This document shows positions 1 to 9,126 of a stretch of DNA of 64,000 nucleotides, one piece after another. The stretch is taken from the NCBI RefSeq assembly GCF_001423765.1, contig NZ_LMPG01000015.1, positions 1-64,000 on the forward strand. Reading direction: 5' to 3'. The notes beneath the pieces were generated by a model, which had not been told where the DNA came from, did not search any database, and saw only the letters and a program-made list of their open reading frames with translations. The stretch is from Sphingomonas sp. Leaf343 (lineage in GTDB: Bacteria; Pseudomonadota; Alphaproteobacteria; Sphingomonadales; Sphingomonadaceae). The translations under genes and the position numbers were made by a program. The number at the start of each line of letters is the position of its first letter. Position 1 is the stretch's first letter.

Positions 1-37
1 CGATGATCTGCTCCTCGCTGAACCTCGTCTTCTTCAC
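1..37 (-). CDS. IS3-family transposase OrfA, N-terminal fragment
   Basis: Only the first 12 codons are in the window, translating as MKKTRFSEEQII from a GTG start at 37. That N-terminus is the classic opening of the helix-turn-helix OrfA subunit of IS3-family transposases, which is joined to OrfB by programmed frameshifting to make the active enzyme. A GGAG sequence lies six or seven bases before the GTG and supports the start. The rest of the gene is off the left edge, so whether the element is intact cannot be judged. Confidence 0.7.
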   Translation of the reverse strand, partial: MKKTRFSEEQII

Positions 38-99
38 TTCCGTCTCCTCGCGAAGGCGGACTCTAGCTCAAATTGGCAGAGTTTCTGGGGAGCACGTCA
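1..99 (-). mobile_element. IS3-family insertion sequence, left end (cut by window edge)
   Basis: On the minus strand this stretch ends in a start codon and reading frame typical of IS3-family OrfA. The upstream 60 bases run to a tip reading TGACGTGCTCCC (minus strand, from about position 99), which has the 5'-TG start and C-rich character of IS3-family terminal inverted repeats. The exact boundary is inferred, because the opposite end lies outside the window and no inverted-repeat partner or target duplication can be compared. Confidence 0.5.
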
Positions 100-157
100 A
101 GCGACATTTAGAAACGGCGAGCAAGCGCGGCGCAATCGGAAATCCTGGTCGGCGCAC

Positions 158-2110
158 TTATCCTGTTGGCGATGACGCCTTCGCCAGCTTCAGGCGGTCC
201 CAGTCGATGAAATCCAGCTGCAGGTTCTTCAGAAAGACATATTGGTTCCGGATCGTCACCTGACCGTATTTGTCGCCCTCGTTCTGGTTCGCATGACCCT
301 TGATCGAATTGGCTACTCGTGTCGGCATGCCGCTGAGCTCCGCGCGGTCCGTGAACTCATGGCGGGTCGAGTGAAAGACGTAACGCGGATCCTTGGTGAC
401 GACCCGATCGAGATAGTCGTTCGATCGTCGGCTCAATCGCTTCACGAAATTGCCGTTTCTGTCGGGCTCGAGATCGAACAGCCTCGTCTTGCCGGCGCGG
501 CGACGCTGCTCGACATAGTCGCGGAAGCCCAATTCGATCAGCCGATCATGGATGACCACATAGCGCTCCGACACGTCGGTCTTGACGTGCTGACCTTCGC
601 CCGTGCCGGTGATGTGGATGAAAGTGCAGCGTCCCGTAAAGTCGCCGCCGAAGGTCCGATCGAGATTGACGTCCTTTACATCGCTTAGCGCGATCTGACC
701 GATTTCGCCGAGGCGAGGGCCGCCCACCGCACCGAACAGGAAGCTCCAGTAGAGTTCGTCCTGGTAGACATGGAGGCCCGGCTTGGCACGCTGGGCATCC
801 CCGTGACCGGCGCAGTTGGTGAACAGCGGCGAGTCGAACAGAGTCTGCATCATGTCCGGCGTGAAGGGGAGGCGGGGCGTCTTCTGTCCCTTCTTTGTCT
901 TTGAATAGCCGGCGATCTCGATCTTTTCCGCGACATTCACCCCGCAATGGGCGTCGGCCTTGATCTTGCCGAGGATCCACCCAATCGCGCTGACGTCCTT
1001 CTTGATCGATCCCGGCGCGAGGCGATCCGGAAACGGCATCCCCCGATCATCATCATCCCAGCGCTGGCGCGCCTCTCGTGTTGTTTCCGCAAGCTGGCGG
1101 AGCGTGCGGCCCGAACCGCGGACCTTCGTCAATTCGGTCTGCGGCGGAAGGTCGGAGACGAGGTTACGATATTCGATCATGATCTCGCGCGTGATGCGGC
1201 CTATGGCGATGTCGCCGAACATGTCGATGAAGTTCAGCACCGACTTGGTGGCCGCGCTGATCGCCGATGGCCTCGGTATCCGGTGCTGCTTCCAATAGCC
1301 GAGCGCGTCGCTGAGCGGCATTGCCCAAAGCCCGGTGGTTGGGTTCGGCGTGGCTGCGTTGTCTGGCACCCCGGCCGCGCCAGTTGGAGAAGGGATCGAC
1401 AGGATCGGCTCGACCGCAGCCTCGGCGCGTGCCGGCCAACTCGTGAAATGATGTCCGGCCAGCCGATCGAGATAGGCCGAAGCGACAGCCTCGTACACGT
1501 CGTCGCGGTCGAGCTTTAGCTTCGGCTCGATCGACGTCATGTAGCTGACCGCGAATCGGATCGGCTTGAAGACGCGGCGTTCGAGCAGCAGCGCGGCGAG
1601 ACGGCGATACAGAATACCATCGGTTTTGCCGGTGCCTTCGAGTAGCGCCGCCCGAACCCGGAAAATCTCGCGCTCCGGCTCCGTATCGATCGAGGGAACA
1701 GGTTCGGGATCGCCGGGCGCTTCCCATACGGTCATGCCGCCCCAATCCTGAGGGTTACCAAGATGGTCGGCGGGCAACCAGGAGTCGATCACCGTTGAGG
1801 CGAGCAGGGCGAGCTGCTCCGCGATCGCTTTGTCCATCGAACCGCGGATGGTCGCGAGCCGCTCGAAGCTTCGGTCGAGCAAGCGCAGCGCGTCATTGAC
1901 CGGCTTCTGAGCCAATTGCCCACGAAGCCGCAGCACCTCATTCTTGCAGAAGGCGGTAAGTTCGCCGCGCCTCGCGGCGGCTGCGACCGGGTCGGTCGTG
2001 CCGAGGCTCGCGGTCCATTCACTCTTGCCGACGAGATGCCGGATGTCACGCGGCACCGCCATGCGGAACTGCTCGTTCTTGGATTTTGCCCGCTTCACGG
2101 AATGCGACAT
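158..2110 (-). CDS. Tyrosine-type site-specific integrase
   Basis: A tyrosine recombinase of about 650 residues that would insert or excise an integrative element by strand exchange through a phosphotyrosine intermediate. The C-terminal half carries the catalytic set: arginine in GPRLGEIGQI, HxxR in FHSTRHEF, histidine in KGHANQ and tyrosine in GDKYGQ. The N-terminal half is long and begins VKRAKSKNEQFRMAVPRDIR, like DUF6538-type integrases. The start is uncertain: the frame opens at a GTG at 2131, but the ATG at 2110 (MSHSVKRAK) fits the family better. The gene points away from the 3' end of tRNA-Glu, about 85 bases off, the standard position for an island integrase. It looks less GC-rich than its neighbours, consistent with transfer. 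Confidence 0.9.
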   Translation of the reverse strand: MSHSVKRAKSKNEQFRMAVPRDIRHLVGKSEWTASLGTTDPVAAAARRGELTAFCKNEVLRLRGQLAQKPVNDALRLLDRSFERLATIRGSMDKAIAEQLALLASTVIDSWLPADHLGNPQDWGGMTVWEAPGDPEPVPSIDTEPEREIFRVRAALLEGTGKTDGILYRRLAALLLERRVFKPIRFAVSYMTSIEPKLKLDRDDVYEAVASAYLDRLAGHHFTSWPARAEAAVEPILSIPSPTGAAGVPDNAATPNPTTGLWAMPLSDALGYWKQHRIPRPSAISAATKSVLNFIDMFGDIAIGRITREIMIEYRNLVSDLPPQTELTKVRGSGRTLRQLAETTREARQRWDDDDRGMPFPDRLAPGSIKKDVSAIGWILGKIKADAHCGVNVAEKIEIAGYSKTKKGQKTPRLPFTPDMMQTLFDSPLFTNCAGHGDAQRAKPGLHVYQDELYWSFLFGAVGGPRLGEIGQIALSDVKDVNLDRTFGGDFTGRCTFIHITGTGEGQHVKTDVSERYVVIHDRLIELGFRDYVEQRRRAGKTRLFDLEPDRNGNFVKRLSRRSNDYLDRVVTKDPRYVFHSTRHEFTDRAELSGMPTRVANSIKGHANQNEGDKYGQVTIRNQYVFLKNLQLDFIDWDRLKLAKASSPTG

Positions 2111-2174
2111 CCGACGCCCCATTTGTAGCACTGGGCGCTTGCTGAAGCGTTGATTTTCGCGAATTCCGCCGAAT

Positions 2175-2194
2175 TCCTCGCCTTTTTGCGAGGA
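2175..2194. other. Hairpin between integrase and tRNA-Glu
   Basis: TCCTCGC and GCGAGGA form a perfect 7-bp stem around a six-base loop directly against the tRNA CCA end. It could end tRNA transcription or be part of the recombination site, but there is no T-tract on the tRNA strand. The two roles cannot be separated from sequence. Confidence 0.4.
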
Positions 2195-2215
2195 TGGTGA
2201 CCCCTACGGGAATCG
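2195..2215. other. Probable attachment-site core of the integrated element
   Basis: The 3' end of tRNA-Glu lies next to an outward-facing integrase. Tyrosine recombinases of islands commonly use tRNA 3' ends as attB and restore them on insertion. The direct repeat that would mark the far end is not in the window, so this is inferred from position only. Confidence 0.35.
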
Positions 2216-2269
2216 AACCCGTGCTTCAGCCGTGAAAGGGCCGCGTCCTAACCGCTAGACGAAGGGGCC
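2195..2269 (-). tRNA. tRNA-Glu (UUC)
   Basis: The minus strand folds as a complete tRNA. The acceptor arm is GGCCCCT paired with AGGGGTC, followed by discriminator A and an encoded CCA at 2195-2197. The T-arm contains GGTTCGATTCC. The anticodon loop CTTTCAC gives anticodon UUC, glutamate. It lies 36 bases after recJ on the same strand, so it may be cotranscribed or have a promoter near the end of recJ. Confidence 0.95.
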
Positions 2270-2305
2270 AGCGGAGGTGGCTGCTAGGGCAAGAGAGCGG
2301 GCGCG

Positions 2306-4063
2306 TCAATCCGCCCAGGCGGCATCGTCGAGATGAAGTTCGGCGGCGGGGCGGCTGCCCCAGTCGTCGATCTTCGCACGGCCTGCCAGCCACAGGCGGC
2401 GGTGGGGAGCGCAGGCGAGCAATGTCTGGCCCAGCGGTGTGTCGGCGGCGCGGAACGCGACCGCCTTGAACCCGCGACCGTCGTCGCCGGTGGCGATCGC
2501 GCGGATGTGACCGTTGCCGACGATGTCGACCTTCACCAGCCGCACCGGGCCGGCCGCCACGCGCGGCGAGGGCCAGCCGGCCCCGTACGGACCACCCGCC
2601 TCCAGCGAGCGTACCAGATCGGGGGTGACTCCGCCGGGCGCGAGTACCGCATCGAGCAGTAGCGCCCGGTCCTCGCGTGCCCGATCGACGGCGGCGGCGA
2701 GGCGGTCGTCGAGGAAGGCGGCGAGGGCAGGGATGTCGGCCTCCGCCACCGTCAGCCCGGCGGCCATCGCGTGGCCGCCGCCTGCGGCGAGCAGGCCGTG
2801 TTCTTTTGCCGCCATCACCGCCGCGCCGAGATCGACGCCAGTGATCGAGCGGCCGGATCCCTTGCCGACGCCGGCATCGTCCAGCGCAATGACGACAACC
2901 GGCCGGCCGAGCCGCTCCTTCAGGCGCCCGGCGACGATGCCGATGACGCCGGGGTGCCAGCCGCGGCCGGATACGACGACGACCCGCGCGGATGCATCGA
3001 CGAGCGTGTCGGCATGTTCCTGCACCGCCGCCTCGATCGCGCGGCGTTCCTCGTTGTAGCGATCGAGTTCGGCAGCGAGCGCCCCCGCCTCCGCCGGGTC
3101 GTCGGTGGTCAACAGGCGGACGCCGAGGTCGGCGCGACCGACGCGGCCGCCGGCGTTGATGCGCGGACCGAGCGCGAAGCCGAGATCGGTCGCGGTCGGC
3201 GCGCGGGTCAGGCGCGATGCCGAAATGAGCGCGTCGAGGCCGGGATTGGCGCGCTTCGCCATTACCTTCACGCCCTGCGCGACGAAGGCGCGGTTGAGGC
3301 CGCGCAATTGCGCGACGTCGGCGACGGTGCCGAGCGCGACGAGATCGAGCAGATCGATCAGCTTCGGCTCCGCCCGACCGGCGAACCGGCCACGGACGCG
3401 CAGTTCGCGGACGAGCGCGGCGGCGAGCAGGAAGCACATGCCGACCGCCGCCAGATGTCCGTGGGCGGCGGCATCGGCGAGTTCGTCGAGGCGGTTGGGG
3501 TTCACCAGCGCGTGAGCGTGCGGCAACGCGCTGGCGCATTTGTGGTGGTCGACGACGAGGATATCGACGCCGTGGTCGCGCGCGGCCTCCAGCGCCTCGA
3601 ACGCCTGTGCACCGCAATCGACGGTGACGATCAGCGTCGCACCCTCGTTGGCGAGGCGGACGAGTGCGGCGCCGCTGGGGCCGTAACCCTCCGTCAGGCG
3701 ATCGGGGATGTAGGCGACGGGATCGAGACCGAGCGACCGCAGGACGCGGATCATGACGGCGGCGGAGGTCGCGCCGTCGACGTCATAATCGCCGAAGATC
3801 GCAACGCGCTCGCCGGCCTCGACGGCGTCCGCCAGCCGTGCGGCGGCGCGGTCCATATCGCGGAAGATCGACGGATCCGGCATGAAGCCGCGGATCGACG
3901 GCGCACGATGCGCGTCCAGCGCGTCCGGCGGGCAGCCGCGCGACAGCAGCAATTGCGTGACGAGATCGGCTTCCCCCATCCCACCGTCGCGCGCGTCCGC
4001 GGCAAGCGAACGCCAACGCCAGGGCTGGCCGAGGAAGGAGGCGGCGACTCCGAGGACGCTCAT
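2306..4063 (-). CDS. recJ: Single-stranded-DNA-specific exonuclease RecJ
   Basis: RecJ degrades single-stranded DNA 5' to 3' in RecFOR recombination, mismatch repair and base-excision repair. The 585-residue product has the DHH phosphoesterase motifs: FGDYDVDGATS near residues 90-100, TVDCGAQ near 148, VDHHK at 171-175, and GPRINAGGR further on. The DHHA1 motif GGGHAMAAG and an OB-like C-terminal region follow. The ATG at 4063 (MSVLGVAASF) gives the usual RecJ length; the frame is open about 96 codons further upstream, but that stretch is low-complexity and does not resemble RecJ. tRNA-Glu follows on the same strand. Confidence 0.95.
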   Translation of the reverse strand: MSVLGVAASFLGQPWRWRSLAADARDGGMGEADLVTQLLLSRGCPPDALDAHRAPSIRGFMPDPSIFRDMDRAAARLADAVEAGERVAIFGDYDVDGATSAAVMIRVLRSLGLDPVAYIPDRLTEGYGPSGAALVRLANEGATLIVTVDCGAQAFEALEAARDHGVDILVVDHHKCASALPHAHALVNPNRLDELADAAAHGHLAAVGMCFLLAAALVRELRVRGRFAGRAEPKLIDLLDLVALGTVADVAQLRGLNRAFVAQGVKVMAKRANPGLDALISASRLTRAPTATDLGFALGPRINAGGRVGRADLGVRLLTTDDPAEAGALAAELDRYNEERRAIEAAVQEHADTLVDASARVVVVSGRGWHPGVIGIVAGRLKERLGRPVVVIALDDAGVGKGSGRSITGVDLGAAVMAAKEHGLLAAGGGHAMAAGLTVAEADIPALAAFLDDRLAAAVDRAREDRALLLDAVLAPGGVTPDLVRSLEAGGPYGAGWPSPRVAAGPVRLVKVDIVGNGHIRAIATGDDGRGFKAVAFRAADTPLGQTLLACAPHRRLWLAGRAKIDDWGSRPAAELHLDDAAWAD

Positions 4064-4316
4064 CGTACTGCCTGAAAAAGAGGCGAAGTGGAGGAAGTGG
4101 AGGCGTTGGCGGGGGTAACATTCATGGGGCGAGATGGAGCGGAGGTCGCGGTAGTCGGGGCCTGGAAAGTCGTGGTCATCGCGGTCGCTTTGCCACGGGA
4201 GGTGGTGCGTAGGACAGCGTTTGTTGGTCGGGAGACGCCGCGGCCGACGTCCAGGGTACCGCGCGGGTTCCAAGGGGCAGGGCTCCTCATCCGCGGGAGC
4301 CCGGGCCTTCCCCGCC

Positions 4317-4337
4317 ATGCCGGGCCGGTCCCGGCAT
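4317..4337. repeat. REP-like intergenic hairpin
   Basis: ATGCCGGG and CCCGGCAT form a perfect 8-bp stem around CCGGT. Close relatives of this ATGCCGG...CCGGCAT unit occur at 21180 and 59598, so it belongs to a dispersed family. Confidence 0.6.
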
Positions 4338-4437
4338 CCATCACGTTGCATGTACCGAAGCGGCGGATTCAGGTGGCGGGACGCCGGACCGGGTCAAGGG
4401 TGAGATCGGGTAGACGGGGCGGCTGGCTCCTGATGTC

Positions 4438-4459
4438 GCATGACCGCAACCGGTCGTGC
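4438..4459 (-). terminator. Hairpin directly after the chemoreceptor gene
   Basis: GCATGACC and GGTCGTGC pair over 8 bp (one G-T) around GCAACC, abutting the stop codon at 4460. There is no T-tract, so it may act with Rho or protect the mRNA end. Confidence 0.4.
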
Positions 4460-6223
4460 CTAGGCAGCGTAGCGGGCCTGGGCGGGGACGCGTCGCGGGG
4501 AAGCCGCGACCGTCGCGGGGGTGTCGCCATGGATGCGGAAGCGGCCGACCTGGCGCATGAGTTCGGCGGCATCGCCGGACAGCGTGCGCGCGGCGGCATT
4601 GCTCTGTTCGACCATTGCCGCATTCTGCTGGGTGACGCTTTCCATTTCGTTGACCGCGATGTTGACCTGACCCATCCCGGAAGCCTGATGCGCGGAGGAC
4701 GTGGCGATCTGGCCGGCGAGCACACTGACCTCCTCGATCCGGTCGATGATGCTGCCGAGCGCCTTGCCCGTCTGCGCGACCAGCGAGACGCCGAGTTCGA
4801 CCTGCGTCCGGCTGGCGACGATGCGCGACTTCACGTCGTTGGCGGCGTCGGCGGAGCGTTGGGCGAGGGCACGGACCTCCGAGGCGACCACCGCGAAGCC
4901 ACGGCCAGCGTCTCCGGCACGGGCGGCCTCGACCCCCGCATTCAGCGCCAGCAGATTGGTCTGGAAGGCGATGCCGTCGATCAGCGCGATGATCTCGCCG
5001 ATTTCGCCGGAGGTGCGTTCGATCCCGCCCATCGCGTCGACCGCCTGGCGGACAATGGTGCCGACCGCCTCCGCCTCCGATCGCGTGGCGTTGACGATCT
5101 CGCTCGACCTGGCGGCTCCGTTCGCGGCGTCGCGGACCGTCGCGGTGATCTCGTCCATCGCCGCCGCGGTTTCCTCCAGCGAGGCGGCCTGTCGCTCGGT
5201 CCGGGCGGCAAGATCGTCGGAGGCGCGCGCAATCTCGTTGGCGCTGACGTCGATCCCGGCAGAACGATCGCTGACCGCGACCAGCGCCGCAGACAGGTTC
5301 TGGACTGCGGCGTTGAAGTCGCGTTCGATCGTGCGATAGCCGTCGGGGAAACCGGACAGGCGCGTCGTCAGATCGGCGTCCGCGAGGCGGCTGAGCGCGG
5401 CGCCGATGCCGCTGACGGCCACGCGTTGATCCTCGTCGCTCTTCGCCTTGGCGATGGCAGCGTCGCGGAATACCAGCACGGCTTGCGACATCCGGCCGAG
5501 TTCGTCGCCGCGACCGGTGTCGGGTACGACGACGCTGTTGTCACCGGCCGCCAGCGTGGCCATTGCCGTCGTCAGGCGAACGACCGGGCGGGCGAGTTGC
5601 CGTGCCAGCAGCATCGACAGAAAGATCGCAAGTCCGAGCAGCGCGATACCCCCGGCCGCGAAAGCGATCAGGCTGGTTCGCAGCGCCCCGTCCTGCGCGG
5701 CGCGGGTGTCGACCATCACCTGACGCGCATCGGCCCGAAGGTCGCGGAGCGGAGCGAGGACGGGAACCATCGTCACCGTCTTGCTGGATGCGGACAGCCG
5801 GGCCTGCGCGCCGGCCCGATCGCCCGCATGCACCTGCGCGATCAGTGGATCGCCCCAGCGAACCCGCCATGCGTTGATCCTGGCGTTCGACCGGGCGACG
5901 CGGACGCGATCCTGCGGCAGGGTGAGCAGCCCCGAGAGGGTCGTCGCAGCGGCGGAGCCGTCGTCGCGCGCCTCGCGATACTGTTTCAGATAGGCTTCGT
6001 CGCCAGTGATGAGGAAGCCGCGGACCTGACTGTTCTGGCGCAGGATCGCGATCTCCATTTCCAGCGTGAGGCGATGGATGTTCTCGCTACGAACGCTGCG
6101 CGCGGCGGCATCCGCGATACTGGCGTTGGCGTTGTACAGCACTGCCATCATCGCCAGTACCGCCACCACGACGACGGAAAAGCACGTCGCGATCTTTCGG
6201 CCGATCGGTTGGTTTTCAAACAT
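4460..6223 (-). CDS. Methyl-accepting chemotaxis protein
   Basis: A transmembrane chemoreceptor of about 587 residues that would pass periplasmic signals to CheA/CheW. The first membrane segment is near residues 11-31 (ATCFSVVVVAVLAMMAVLY). A periplasmic helical domain follows containing QVRGFLITGDEAYLKQY, which resembles CHASE3-type four-helix sensors. The second membrane segment is near 175-198 and leads to HAMP and a second HAMP-like region. The signalling hairpin tip reads IDGIAFQTNLLALNAGVEAA. There is no C-terminal NWETF-type CheR tether. The start is one of three in-frame ATGs (6235, 6229, 6223); GGGG six bases before 6223 favours the last. Confidence 0.93.
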   Translation of the reverse strand: MFENQPIGRKIATCFSVVVVAVLAMMAVLYNANASIADAAARSVRSENIHRLTLEMEIAILRQNSQVRGFLITGDEAYLKQYREARDDGSAAATTLSGLLTLPQDRVRVARSNARINAWRVRWGDPLIAQVHAGDRAGAQARLSASSKTVTMVPVLAPLRDLRADARQVMVDTRAAQDGALRTSLIAFAAGGIALLGLAIFLSMLLARQLARPVVRLTTAMATLAAGDNSVVVPDTGRGDELGRMSQAVLVFRDAAIAKAKSDEDQRVAVSGIGAALSRLADADLTTRLSGFPDGYRTIERDFNAAVQNLSAALVAVSDRSAGIDVSANEIARASDDLAARTERQAASLEETAAAMDEITATVRDAANGAARSSEIVNATRSEAEAVGTIVRQAVDAMGGIERTSGEIGEIIALIDGIAFQTNLLALNAGVEAARAGDAGRGFAVVASEVRALAQRSADAANDVKSRIVASRTQVELGVSLVAQTGKALGSIIDRIEEVSVLAGQIATSSAHQASGMGQVNIAVNEMESVTQQNAAMVEQSNAAARTLSGDAAELMRQVGRFRIHGDTPATVAASPRRVPAQARYAA

Positions 6224-6353
6224 CGACATCCCCATCGGCTGGCGGCCCGACGCCGCACCGGTTGCCCGCACCGGATAGCGTCTTTCACTCTCGAAAGCGT
6301 TAATCCGGGGGGAGCACCGGATTGCGAAAGTAATGACGAAGGGGCCGGGGGCC

Positions 6354-6605
6354 TCAGCCTGCGCGATCGGCCAGCCAGCGTTCCAGATCGTCGCTCCCAC
6401 CGACGCGTTGATCGCCCACAAAGATCTGCGGGGTGGTGGCGACGCCGTGTTCGGCCTTGAACGCGTCGACTTCTTCGCGGGTTCGCAGGATGCGGTCGTC
6501 CACTTGCCACCCCTCCGCTTGCAGCAGTTGCTTGGCGCGGACGCCGAAGGGGCAGATATGGTCGGGCAGGACCATGCGATACAGGATGGCGGAGCGGTCG
6601 GTCAT
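6354..6605 (-). CDS. Glutaredoxin (monothiol-type CPFG)
   Basis: An 83-residue thioredoxin-fold protein that uses glutathione to reduce or transfer on thiols. The active site is CPFG at 18-21, with a single cysteine and glycine in place of the second, so a monothiol mechanism is expected. TTPQIFVGDQRVGG near 57-70 supplies the cis-proline and glutathione-binding region. It starts 22 bases after the ABC permease stop on the same strand and is probably the last gene of that transcription unit. Confidence 0.9.
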   Translation of the reverse strand: MTDRSAILYRMVLPDHICPFGVRAKQLLQAEGWQVDDRILRTREEVDAFKAEHGVATTPQIFVGDQRVGGSDDLERWLADRAG

Positions 6606-6627
6606 GCGGCGAGTAACGCTTCCCGCG

Positions 6628-9126
6628 TCAGATTTGACGCAAGGCCCGCGCCGGCCGTGCGCTCATGATCGGCCATGCGCCGGCCAGGCCGATCGCGACG
6701 GTAATGCCGAGGCCGGCGACCAGCGTCACGGTGACCGCAACCGGGTCTGGCGACCAGACGAAGCCGAACATCTCGACCACGACATACCATGCGCCGCCGA
6801 GCCCGAGCGCCACCGCGACCGCCGCGACGACGAGGCCGAGCAAAAAATATTCGATCGCCTGTCCGGTCAGTAACTGCGCACGGGTCGCGCCGAGCGTGCG
6901 CAGGATCACCGCGTCGTAGGTGCGGGCTTCGCGTGCCGCGGCGATCGCGCCGACCAGCACGGCGATGCCGGCGGCGACCGCGACTCCGGCGGCGGCGGCG
7001 ATGGCGGCTGCGACCTGACCGACGATGTCGCGGACCTGCGCCAGCACGCCGCGCACCTCGATGACGGAGACGGACGGGAACGGGGCGAGCAGGGCGCGCG
7101 TGACGGGGCCTTCGCGGCCGGTCGGAAGGTCGATCGTCGCCGCCAGGTTGTGCGGCGCGTCGGCGAGCGTGTTGGGGGAGAAGACCAGCACGAAGTTAAA
7201 TCCGAGCGTGTCCCAGTCGATCCGCCTGAGCGACGCGATGCGCGCGGTGCGCTCGACGCCGAGCAGGCTGACGGACAGCGTGTCGCCGACCTTGAGCGAC
7301 AGCGACTGCGCCAGCCGCTCGTCCACGGATACCAGGGGCGGGCCGCTGTAGTTGGCGGGCCACCAGCGGCCGGCGGTCAGGCGATTGCCGTCGGGGATCG
7401 TGCGGGCGTAGGTCAGGCCACGTTCGCCGCGCAGCGCCCATGCGCCCTCGGGCAGGGTCTTCAGATCGGCGACGCGGATGGTCTTGTAGGCGGTGATCGT
7501 GCCGCGGAGGATCGGCACGGTGCGGATCGCCGCGCCGGGGGCGGCGGTCAGGACGGTGCGGCGGAACTCCGCCTCGCGCGGGCGGGGCACGTCGAGCGCG
7601 AACAGGGCAGGAGCGCGGGCGGGCACGGTGGTGGCAATGTTGGCGTCGATGCTGGTGCGGATCGCCGCGAGCAGCACGAACAGCGTCAGTCCGAGGCCGA
7701 GCGCGACGACCAGCGCCTCCGTCCGCGCACCCGGCCGGTGCAGCGCGGCGAGGGCGAGCCGGATCAGGGGGCGGCGCGGGCGGGGCACACGGGCGGCGGC
7801 GATCCTGACGAGCCGGCCAAGCCCCGCCAGCAGCAGCAGCGCACCGGCGACGGCGGCGAGGAAGGTCGCGGCGATCCGGGGCTGGTCCGAGGACAGGATG
7901 GCGAGCGCGACCGCGGCGGCGCCCGCGGCGATCGCGACGGTGCGGCCCCGCCACGATGCTTTGCGCAGGGGAGCGAGTGCGCCCCTGAGCAGGCCGGCGG
8001 CCGGCGTCGCGCCCGCTGCGGCGAGGGGCGGCGCGGCGAAGGCGGTGGCGATCAGCAGGCCGTAGGCGGCGGCGCGGGCGAGCGGCCATGCCTCGATCGC
8101 GAAACCGCCCGCGATCGGCAGCGTGCCGGCGAGCGCGCGGGTCAGCAGCGGCACGGCGGCGATGCCGACCGCCAGCCCGCCGATCGTGCCGACCAGCGCC
8201 GCCGCGCCGATCTCCAGCGCATGGATGCGTGCGACATCGGCAGCGGTCGCGCCCAGCACCTTGAGCGTGGCGATGCTGCCGCGACGTGCGGTCAGGAACG
8301 AGGCGACGCCGTTGCCGACGCCGATGCCGGCGATGGCGAGCGCGGCGAGGCCGACGAGCGTCAGGAACTCGCCCATGCGGCCGACGAAGCGCGACGCGCC
8401 GGGGGACGCGCGGTCGCGGGTCTTGACTGCCCAGCCGCCCGCCGGAAAGGCGTCGCGGAAGCGGGTCGTCGCGGCATCGGGATTGCGGCCTGCGGGCAGG
8501 GCGACCCGGTAGCGGGTGTCGTAGAGGCTGCCCGGCTGCACCAGTCCGGTCGCGGCCAGCGTCGGCATGCCGACGATCGCCACGGGACCGAGCGTGAAGC
8601 CCTCGCCCAGCCGGTCGGGCTCGTCGGCGATGATGCCGCCGACGCGCAGGGACGCGGTGCCGATCCGCAGGCGGTCGCCGCGTTTCAGGGTCAGGCGCGA
8701 GGCAAGCGTGGGAGCGATCCACACTTCGCCGCCGGAGGGAGCGCGGACGCTGCGTCCATCCGCCAGCATCAGCGCACCGTAGAGCGGATAGGCGGCGTCG
8801 ACCGCCTTGAGCTGGATCGGTGCGGCGTTCGTTCCGGCGACGGCGTTGGCCTGCATCCGCACGGTTTCGGACACGTGGCCCAGCCGCGTCAGGGCGGCGC
8901 GTTCCTGCGTCGTGGCGAGGCGCTGCGACGTCGCGACCTCTATATCGCCGCCGAGGATCGCGCTGCCGCGCACCGCCAGTTCGCGCGCGACGGTATCGGC
9001 GAGGCCGCCGATCGCCGCCAGCGCGCCGACGCCGAGGAACAGGCAGGCGACGAGCAGACGCAGGCCGCGGAACCGCCAGTCGAGTTCGCGCCGCGCCAGC
9101 CGCCATGCGAACGTCCAGCCGGTCAA
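6628..9126 (-). CDS. ABC transporter permease, FtsX/YbbP-like
   Basis: An 832-residue permease of the FtsX/MacB-like superfamily. It has one membrane segment near residues 24-44, a large periplasmic region, clusters of hydrophobic segments in the middle, and a final set of membrane helices near the C-terminus; this duplicated layout matches YbbP-type permeases. The start is a TTG at 9126 inside the ATPase stop (4-base overlap), giving MTGWTFAWRLARRELDWRFR. Together with the ATPase and the divergent esterase it reproduces the conserved ybbA-ybbP/tesA neighbourhood. These permeases are usually linked to envelope lipid or lipoprotein handling; the actual substrate is not known here. Confidence 0.9.
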   Translation of the reverse strand: MTGWTFAWRLARRELDWRFRGLRLLVACLFLGVGALAAIGGLADTVARELAVRGSAILGGDIEVATSQRLATTQERAALTRLGHVSETVRMQANAVAGTNAAPIQLKAVDAAYPLYGALMLADGRSVRAPSGGEVWIAPTLASRLTLKRGDRLRIGTASLRVGGIIADEPDRLGEGFTLGPVAIVGMPTLAATGLVQPGSLYDTRYRVALPAGRNPDAATTRFRDAFPAGGWAVKTRDRASPGASRFVGRMGEFLTLVGLAALAIAGIGVGNGVASFLTARRGSIATLKVLGATAADVARIHALEIGAAALVGTIGGLAVGIAAVPLLTRALAGTLPIAGGFAIEAWPLARAAAYGLLIATAFAAPPLAAAGATPAAGLLRGALAPLRKASWRGRTVAIAAGAAAVALAILSSDQPRIAATFLAAVAGALLLLAGLGRLVRIAAARVPRPRRPLIRLALAALHRPGARTEALVVALGLGLTLFVLLAAIRTSIDANIATTVPARAPALFALDVPRPREAEFRRTVLTAAPGAAIRTVPILRGTITAYKTIRVADLKTLPEGAWALRGERGLTYARTIPDGNRLTAGRWWPANYSGPPLVSVDERLAQSLSLKVGDTLSVSLLGVERTARIASLRRIDWDTLGFNFVLVFSPNTLADAPHNLAATIDLPTGREGPVTRALLAPFPSVSVIEVRGVLAQVRDIVGQVAAAIAAAAGVAVAAGIAVLVGAIAAAREARTYDAVILRTLGATRAQLLTGQAIEYFLLGLVVAAVAVALGLGGAWYVVVEMFGFVWSPDPVAVTVTLVAGLGITVAIGLAGAWPIMSARPARALRQI

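Larger units (their letters stand above)
4064..4459. other. 396-base gap with two hairpins, no gene
   Basis: This lies between the recJ start and the chemoreceptor stop. It holds a chemoreceptor-end hairpin (4438-4459) and one intergenic repeat hairpin (4317-4337). The recJ promoter should be here, but no clear -35/-10 pair was identified. Open frames across it are low-complexity and lack homology-like features. Confidence 0.6.

Noticed and set aside
4063..4179. 39-codon Thr/Ser/Pro-rich frame directly before recJ
   Set aside because: It has a start codon, but low-complexity sequence, no convincing ribosome site and no resemblance to known leader peptides.
4088..6460. 790-residue plus-strand open frame over the chemoreceptor
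   Set aside because: It is antisense to a full-length chemoreceptor with all expected motifs, and its translation is Arg/Gly/Asp-rich without domains, as expected from GC-rich third positions.
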